This document shows positions 6,888-11,859 of a DNA stretch of 15,266 nt, piece by piece; position 1 is the first letter of the stretch, and every line of letters starts with the position of its first letter. The DNA lies in assembly GCA_965369445.1 (NCBI GenBank), contig CBDUQU010000068.1, positions 1 through 15,266 of the forward strand, read 5' to 3'. The notes beneath the pieces are model-generated. The model ran no database searches and was not told the origin of the DNA. It saw only the letters and a program-made list of their open reading frames with translations. This stretch comes from SM23-73-3 sp965369445. GTDB taxonomy: Bacteria > Zixibacteria > MSB-5A5 > SM1-73. Made by a program: the position numbers and the translations under genes.

Positions 6888-6951
6888 ATCTCTCCCCCTG
6901 TTCCCTGAAGGGATTCACCCTGAAGGGGAACAAAGGGGGTGAGGTAGAGAT
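6888..6951 (+). repeat. Nested hairpin with two TGAA-loop sub-hairpins between nrdR and tatC
   Basis: Outer arms ATCTCT (6888-6893) and AGAGAT (6946-6951) enclose CCCCC (6894-6898) with GGGGG (6935-6939) and GTTCCC (6900-6905) with GGGAAC (6926-6931). Inside, CCC-TGAA-GGG occurs twice (6903-6912 and 6918-6927), so an alternative two-hairpin fold competes with the long one. No T-run follows, so terminator activity is not supported. Confidence 0.5.
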
Positions 6952-6966
6952 AGAGCAGGGAAAGAG

Positions 6967-7701
6967 ATGGCCGACGAAGAAAAACAGATAGGTTTCTTGG
7001 GTCACCTGGAGGAGTTGCGGGGCAGGATAATCAAGTCCCTGGTCTCAATAATCCTTTTCTCCATTGTGGCTTATGTTTTCTCCGAGAGATTGTTAGAGTT
7101 CATCACCGACCCCATCCCTGAAGTTTACTTCATGGCGCCCACCGAGGCGTTTTCCACCCGCATAAAGATCTCGCTTATCGCCGGCATAATCATCAGCGTG
7201 CCGGTGATATTCTACCACGTCTGGAGGTTCATCGCTCCGGGGCTCTTCCGAAAAGAGATCAAGCTTATAATTCCTGCAGTGCTCGCCTCCACCATCTTCT
7301 TCTTGATAGGCGCGGCTTTTTGTTTCTTTATGGTACTACCCCTGAGCATGAAATTCCTCCTGGGCTTCGGCACGGAAAAGCTGAAGCCCATGATCCAGAT
7401 CAAGGACTACATTAGCTTTGTCAGCTATCTGATACTGGCCTTCGGGGCAGTCTTCGAACTTCCGGTCATATCCTACTTTCTCGGAAAGGTGGGCATTATA
7501 ACCCACAATACTCTGAGAAAGGGCCGAAGATACGCCGTCACGGCCATTCTGATCCTGGCAGCGGTGATCACTCCCCCGGACGTTTTTTCCCAATTCATGC
7601 TGGCCGGTCCCCTCTATTTCCTGTATGAGGTCAGCATTCTGGTGGTGAAGTTCACCGGCAAGAAAAAGACGCCGGAAGAAGACTCTGAGGTGGAGGAATG
7701 A
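6967..7701 (+). CDS. tatC: Twin-arginine translocase subunit TatC
   Basis: The 244-residue inner-membrane protein has six hydrophobic segments, as expected of TatC, the receptor that binds twin-arginine signal peptides on folded export substrates. Diagnostic features are FLGHLEELRGRI near the N-terminus (10-21), EAFSTRIKISL after the first periplasmic loop (60-70), the membrane-embedded glutamate E164 in FELPV, and the TPPDVFSQ segment before the last helices. The C-terminal tail is charged. GGGAAAGAG just before the ATG serves as a Shine-Dalgarno site. No tatA/tatB is in the window. It overlaps the next gene by ATGA, but that product has no twin-arginine signal, so co-expression need not mean it is a Tat substrate. 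Confidence 0.96.
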   Translation: MADEEKQIGFLGHLEELRGRIIKSLVSIILFSIVAYVFSERLLEFITDPIPEVYFMAPTEAFSTRIKISLIAGIIISVPVIFYHVWRFIAPGLFRKEIKLIIPAVLASTIFFLIGAAFCFFMVLPLSMKFLLGFGTEKLKPMIQIKDYISFVSYLILAFGAVFELPVISYFLGKVGIITHNTLRKGRRYAVTAILILAAVITPPDVFSQFMLAGPLYFLYEVSILVVKFTGKKKTPEEDSEVEE

Positions 7702-9662
7702 AAAAGGCATTCTTGGTGATTCTCATATTCTGTGCTTTCACTCGTTTCTATCCTTCGGCTCGATCAGAGGAGCCGTCAGATTCTCTTTCGCAGCCCAAGC
7801 CCGGCTTTGAGGAGAGCCTGACTGATGCCCTAAGATGCATAAAGATGACCCCGGACGATCTGAGATTCAGGGACGATTACGTCGAAGTTGACTCCTTCCG
7901 GCTGGAGCTGATCGACAGACTTATGCGTCAACCCTTGCAGACCGCTTCCTTCAACGCTCAGGTGCTTTCGGATTGGTCCGACGCTACGCCGGAGGAAAGA
8001 CGGCTTTCGTTGCCGTCCATTTTTTCTCGGCATCTTAGGATGAGAGGGGAGCCTGCTTCATCTTTGCACCGGGAAATTGCACCAAAGGACGTACCTCCGG
8101 GAAACGATGAGTTCTGGAAAGAACATGACAGGGCGTTGAAGAAACTCCCCCCACCTTTGAGAGATGCCCTCACTTTCCTTGTTCTGGGGAAGAGAGCCGC
8201 GGATGCAAAGACTCAGGAGGCTGTGTCTGAACTTACCGATGAGGAATTGGATTTTGTGAAAGCGAACTTTCCCCGCATTCTGTTGGAAGATGTAAAGGAT
8301 GAGTTTAAGACCCCGGAGGAGCTGGACAAGGAAGCGGATCAGGAGGAGGAACTTGCCAGGGAGATGATCCCTTACCTCGCCAGGATAGATTTGGACAAGA
8401 TAATGTGGGCAGGAGAGGAACTGGCGTCCGCAACTCAGGTTTGCGTTCCACTTCTGAGAGATTATTTGGCGACTACGCCCGAGTTTAAGTCGCTGGTCAA
8501 AGACAAAAGAGACAGGATGAACGATCTAATCTTCCGATTGGAGACGTCTTCCGGCGAAATCATTATCGGTGGACCCGGCTCGTCCAGATATACGGGAAGT
8601 CCGAGCATCATAATCGATTTGGGCGGAGACGACGAATACAATATCCGTGCCCAGCAGGATAATCCGGGCGGTTCCTCAGTTATCATTGATCTTGGCGGAA
8701 ATGATCTGTACAAGGCGGAGGACGATTTTGTCTATGGCTCCGGGTTCCTGGGAGTTGGCATACTGGTCGATCTTTCCGGTGACGACACTTACCTGACTAA
8801 GAACTTCTCATTAGGCTCCGGGCTTTTCGGCGTTGGCATGCTTGTGGACGAAGCAGGAGACGACAGGTATTTTAGTGACACCTTCGGCCAGGGGGCAGGC
8901 AGCTTCGGGATGGGAATTCTGGCGGACATGGAGGGAGCCGACCAATATTCCGGTGCGCTCTTTGTCCAGGGTTTTGGATTCGTCTCCGGCCTTGGTGCGT
9001 TGATCGACTCCTCGGGAAATGACAACTACTTCGCAGGTGGCAGGTATAAGGATATCTTAAGGTACGAGGATCACTATATCAGCCTCTCGCAGGGATTCGC
9101 ATACGGCATGAGACCGATGATGTCCGGCGGAATCGGAATGCTGTTTGATCTGTCCGGCAACGACGTCTATACCTCAGATATTTTCGGGCAGGGATCCAGC
9201 TACTGGTTCAGCCTGGGAACCTTGCTGGACGTGGAGGGGAACGACAAGTATGTCTCGTTTCAATATGCTCAAGGGGCGGGCACGCATCTGTGCCTGGCAA
9301 TCCTTGAGGATGAATCGGGAAACGACGTGTATATCTCCCACGGCGTGTCGCAGGGGTGTGGACACGATCTGGCGCTGGGCATGTTGTGGGATAAATCCGG
9401 CGATGACAACTATGTTTCCGAAAGCCTGTCCCAGGGAGCGGGGAGCGCCAATGGATTCGGAATCCTGGCAGATGAAAGCGGCGACGACGGGTACTACGTG
9501 CAGGTAGCGGGCAATACTCAGGGTTACGGTAATCCCAGAAGAGACTACGGTTCCGTTGGAATCCTTCTGGATCTTTCCGGCAGGGACGGGTACGATGGAA
9601 ATGGAGCCGACAGCGCCTGGTGGACTACCCCGTCAAAATGGGGGGTGGGGATTGATAGGTAA
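7698..9662 (+). CDS. Exported protein with twelve-unit Gly/Asp beta-solenoid-like repeat
   Basis: I do not recognise this 654-residue protein as a named family. Residues 1-23 look like a Sec signal peptide without an RR motif. Residues about 35-290 are mostly helical-looking, charged and proline-rich, including an acidic stretch near 205-222. Residues 304-632 hold twelve repeats of the pattern (I/M)L-x-D-x-(S/G)-G-(D/N)-D-x-Y, usually followed by QG-x-G-x(3)-G-x-G. The lead aspartates are at 307, 331, 358, 384, 410, 437, 484, 511, 538, 565, 592 and 625. The steady 24-27-residue step, glycines at turns and paired acidic residues suggest a beta-solenoid that may bind calcium, loosely like RTX but with a different motif; this is inference. 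The tail is short and Trp-rich (SAWWTTPSKWG). GAGGTGGAGGA before the ATG is a strong ribosome site, and the start overlaps the tatC stop. Confidence 0.8.
   Translation: MKKAFLVILIFCAFTRFYPSARSEEPSDSLSQPKPGFEESLTDALRCIKMTPDDLRFRDDYVEVDSFRLELIDRLMRQPLQTASFNAQVLSDWSDATPEERRLSLPSIFSRHLRMRGEPASSLHREIAPKDVPPGNDEFWKEHDRALKKLPPPLRDALTFLVLGKRAADAKTQEAVSELTDEELDFVKANFPRILLEDVKDEFKTPEELDKEADQEEELAREMIPYLARIDLDKIMWAGEELASATQVCVPLLRDYLATTPEFKSLVKDKRDRMNDLIFRLETSSGEIIIGGPGSSRYTGSPSIIIDLGGDDEYNIRAQQDNPGGSSVIIDLGGNDLYKAEDDFVYGSGFLGVGILVDLSGDDTYLTKNFSLGSGLFGVGMLVDEAGDDRYFSDTFGQGAGSFGMGILADMEGADQYSGALFVQGFGFVSGLGALIDSSGNDNYFAGGRYKDILRYEDHYISLSQGFAYGMRPMMSGGIGMLFDLSGNDVYTSDIFGQGSSYWFSLGTLLDVEGNDKYVSFQYAQGAGTHLCLAILEDESGNDVYISHGVSQGCGHDLALGMLWDKSGDDNYVSESLSQGAGSANGFGILADESGDDGYYVQVAGNTQGYGNPRRDYGSVGILLDLSGRDGYDGNGADSAWWTTPSKWGVGIDR
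8607..9593 (+). repeat. Coding tandem repeat array (12 units of about 78-81 bases)
   Basis: This stretch encodes residues 304-632 of the preceding entry. Unit spacing in residues is 24, 27, 26, 26, 27, 47, 27, 27, 27, 27 and 33. The protein motif is well kept, but the DNA of the units has diverged widely. The array is therefore old and constrained at protein level rather than a recent slippage expansion. Confidence 0.8.
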
Positions 9663-9695
9663 AACATCCCACCGTAGATAAAAGCAAAGGCGTAG

Positions 9696-10631
9696 ATGAT
9701 GGGCAAATCGAAATACCTACTTATCGCGCTGTTTTTCCTTCTTCCTGTGAGCAGTGGGTACTGCAAGGACTCAAGCGACGAAGATCAATTGAAGAAAAAG
9801 GTAGACAGCCTTTTTGTGCTCGCATGCGGGGGATTGGAGAAGTATCGGGATCAACAGCAACCAGCAGAAAGTACACTGGTGGAGATGGGAGAGGAAGCAG
9901 TTCCGTATCTTCTGGAGAAGTTGGCCACCCAGAGTGCCAGGGAGAAATGGACCTTAATCCGTGTCTTCGGGAAGATCGGAGAGCCTGGGGTCATCCCTGT
10001 GATAGGACGCCTAAAGAGCGAAGAGAAGGACGAGGTAAAACTTGCCATTCGAATCCTGGGCGAAATAAAAGACAATCGGGCGGTGGGTTCATTGACCGGG
10101 CTTCTGGACAGAGAGGATTATAATATCAGAAGTCACGCCTGCGAGTCACTGGGAAAGATCGCCGATACCACGGCATTTGGCGATGTGAGCCTGCGAATGG
10201 ACGACTCGGTGGAGGTGGTCCGAAAAAGCGCTGCGGTGGCCTTGGGCAGGATGAAGAATGCCCGCGCCGTTCCCTATTTGGTTCGTGGACTGTCCGATGC
10301 TCACTTCAGCGTTCGCATGAGCTCAGCTCATTCCTTGGTCGAAATGGGAGAACCAGCGGTCAAGCCATTGCTTTTTCTCCTGGATCATTCCGCTGGGCCG
10401 ACCTTGCATTTGGCGATCGAATCACTCGGTAAGCTTAAGGAAAGAAGCGCTGTGTCGCCGTTGCTCGACAAGTTGAAGGATGATGATTGGGCCACAAGAG
10501 CTTTTGCGGTTGAAGCGCTGAGCGAGATTGACGACCCTAAAGGGAACCAGGCTATCATTGAGTTGAAAGAGACAGAAACGCACGCTTTTGTCCTGGGGAA
10601 GATAGATCAGCACTTGAAGAACAAGGATTGA
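9696..10631 (+). CDS. Exported HEAT-repeat protein
   Basis: The 311-residue product has an N-terminal hydrophobic segment (about 5-20) ending SSGYCKD. The residue before the cysteine is tyrosine, so this is a poor lipobox and a plain Sec signal is more likely. Residues about 60-300 form roughly seven HEAT (PBS-lyase-type) repeats, seen as recurring AV-x-x-L-x-x-L-x-D then VR-x-x-A-x-x-(S/A)-LG-x-(I/M). Examples are IRSHACESLGKIAD and VRKSAAVALGRM. Such arrays are protein-binding scaffolds; no enzyme motif is seen. AAAGG at 9686-9690 precedes tandem ATGs at 9696 and 9699. It starts 33 bases after the solenoid-like gene and is followed by a terminator-like structure, so it is probably the last gene of that operon. 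Its partner is unknown; the solenoid protein is the obvious candidate. Confidence 0.85.
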   Translation: MMGKSKYLLIALFFLLPVSSGYCKDSSDEDQLKKKVDSLFVLACGGLEKYRDQQQPAESTLVEMGEEAVPYLLEKLATQSAREKWTLIRVFGKIGEPGVIPVIGRLKSEEKDEVKLAIRILGEIKDNRAVGSLTGLLDREDYNIRSHACESLGKIADTTAFGDVSLRMDDSVEVVRKSAAVALGRMKNARAVPYLVRGLSDAHFSVRMSSAHSLVEMGEPAVKPLLFLLDHSAGPTLHLAIESLGKLKERSAVSPLLDKLKDDDWATRAFAVEALSEIDDPKGNQAIIELKETETHAFVLGKIDQHLKNKD

Positions 10632-10686
10632 ACAGATCTGTGGCGTCCTTCTTTCCCCAGCAAAGAGGAGACAACAAACGGTAGCT

Positions 10687-10702
10687 GCAGCCTTCAGGCT
10701 GC
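10687..10702 (+). repeat. TTCA-loop palindrome, copy B
   Basis: GCAGCC (10687-10692), loop TTCA, GGCTGC (10697-10702) is a perfect short hairpin 56 bases after the HEAT gene. It shares the loop and layout of the other intergenic palindromes but lacks the CTGGAGTGT flank. Confidence 0.5.
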
Positions 10703-10754
10703 GCCAAGTAGCCAATTCAAGGAACCTCAGAAGAGTCGGGAGGCAGGGGGGTAG

Positions 10755-10846
10755 TCTGGAGTGTCAAGCTTCAGCTTGACTTGGAGCGTCATCTGAAAAA
10801 CAACCTTCATTCCGGTTCACCTGAAGGTGAACACTCCAGATTTTTT
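10755..10846 (+). terminator. Composite hairpin and T-run, built from two inverted palindrome copies
   Basis: TCTGGAGTGT (10755-10764) is exactly complementary to ACACTCCAGA (10831-10840), which is followed at once by TTTTTT (10841-10846). The enclosed stretch holds two perfect hairpins: GTCAAGC-TTCA-GCTTGAC (10763-10780) and GTTCACC-TGAA-GGTGAAC (10815-10832). The outer stem plus T-run resembles an intrinsic terminator with a long structured loop. It would end the tatC-solenoid-HEAT transcription unit before the glycosylase gene. The long loop makes efficiency uncertain. Confidence 0.5.
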
Positions 10847-10874
10847 CCTCCGGTAGTACGGGGTAATCTCAGCT

Positions 10875-11486
10875 GTGCGTCAAATCTTTTTGAAAGAGAG
10901 CAATCTGGTGCGAAGAAAACTCAACAGAAAATTCTATGATCGTTCCACGTTGCGGGTGGCAAAGGAGCTTTTGGGAAAATACCTGGTGGTGCAAAAGGAT
11001 GGTCACCTTCTTTCCGGGAAGATCGTAGAGACGGAGGCTTACGTCGGTTTCAAAGATCCTGCCAGCCATGCCTGCCGGGGAATGACCCCGCGAAACGAGG
11101 TAATGTTCGGGAAACCAGGATATGCATATGTCTACCTTACTTATGGGATGCATCATTGCCTGAATCTGGTTACTGAGAAAAAGGGGTATCCGGCAGCGGT
11201 ATTAATCCGGGCACTGGAGCCCGCGGAAAGCATAAAACTGATGAAAAGGAGAAGAGGGCGCCAGAAACTTCAGGACCTCACCAGCGGCCCGGCGAAATTG
11301 TGTCAGGCTCTGGGTGTGGACAGGGAACTGAACGGAGCTGACCTGTGTTCCGGTATTATATTTGTTCAGGATAGGGGAGGGGCTGTGGGAAGAATAGCGT
11401 CTTCAAGTCGAATAGGCATAAAAGAGGGAAAGGATAAGAACTGGAGGTTCTTTATAGAGAATAGTCAGCTTGTGTCCCGCAAGTAA
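10875..11486 (+). CDS. 3-methyladenine (alkyladenine) DNA glycosylase, AAG/MPG family
   Basis: This is a base-excision repair enzyme that removes alkylated purines. The 203-residue protein matches bacterial AAG-type glycosylases. Diagnostic stretches are KIVETEAYVG (catalytic glutamate E54 before A-Y), the ASHACRGMTPRN segment, MFGKPGYAYVYLTYGMHHCLN (76-96, active-site Tyr/His), VLIRALEP and the SGPAKLCQALG helix. It is unrelated to HhH-type AlkA. The GTG at 10875 opens the frame, but a second GTG at 10908 has GAAAGAGAG about nine bases upstream and directly precedes conserved sequence, so the real protein may be 192 residues. It appears monocistronic, between a terminator-like structure and a long gap. 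Confidence 0.93.
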   Translation: MRQIFLKESNLVRRKLNRKFYDRSTLRVAKELLGKYLVVQKDGHLLSGKIVETEAYVGFKDPASHACRGMTPRNEVMFGKPGYAYVYLTYGMHHCLNLVTEKKGYPAAVLIRALEPAESIKLMKRRRGRQKLQDLTSGPAKLCQALGVDRELNGADLCSGIIFVQDRGGAVGRIASSSRIGIKEGKDKNWRFFIENSQLVSRK

Positions 11487-11859
11487 CACTATTTCCTCAA
11501 GCCTCCTTATTACCCGCCCATTCACGTCTTACCTTCGAACAAATCAGGTTAGCTACGAGAATTCTACAGGAACCTCGCGCAGTTCTGCGTCGTATTAGGC
11601 ATAAGCCTCGCCATCACCTATAAGAAAACATACAAAAAGATAAGAGCAAACCCACTTTTTGCTTGACATGAATCTGTCAAGGGGTTAGTTTACAGACACA
11701 GGTGTAATGGGGGTTGTTATGTAACGAGGTGGGCTGTGCAACCGATTTCATGTTTGAGTTTTCTGAGGTGGTGTCACTGCACCACGTGTTTTTCCACGGA
11801 AAAGCCTTAAATTGTTTTTTCAAAACCCGTAACCTCAAACTCATAATGGAGGATCGAAA
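11487..11859. other. 373-base gap with promoter and several dyads
   Basis: No gene is supported here. The left part has small hairpins CGCAG-TT-CTGCG (11578-11589) and AGGC-ATAA-GCCT (11597-11608). The middle has a consensus -35 inside a dyad (11663-11691). The right part has GTGGTG/CACCAC with a six-base spacer (11768-11785), TTTTCC/GGAAAA (11790-11803), and the ribosome site GGAGGA at 11848-11853. The leader of the next gene would be about 160 bases, long enough for regulation. I recognise no known riboswitch or small RNA. Confidence 0.5.
11663..11691 (+). promoter_or_regulatory. Sigma-70-like promoter with overlapping operator-like dyad
   Basis: TTGACA (11663-11668) is a perfect -35 box, and TAGTTT (11686-11691) is a weak -10 box at 17 bases. 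The -35 box is also the left arm of TTGACA-TGAATC-TGTCAA (11663-11680), a perfect six-base inverted repeat. This is a classic arrangement for repression or for activation of a weak promoter. Confidence 0.45.

Noticed and set aside
7698..7770. Tat signal peptide on the solenoid-like protein, suggested by adjacency to tatC
   Set aside because: The N-terminus is MKKAFLVILIF with no twin arginine ahead of the hydrophobic core, so a Sec signal is the better reading.
8607..9593. CRISPR or DNA-level tandem repeat in the solenoid-like gene
   Set aside because: The periodicity is in the protein. The DNA units are poorly conserved, have no constant repeat plus spacer layout, and lie in an intact reading frame.
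10720..11576. AGGAACCTC shared between 10720-10728 and 11568-11576
   Set aside because: Only nine bases match and the flanks differ. It could be a remnant of a dispersed repeat but is too short to claim without the genome.
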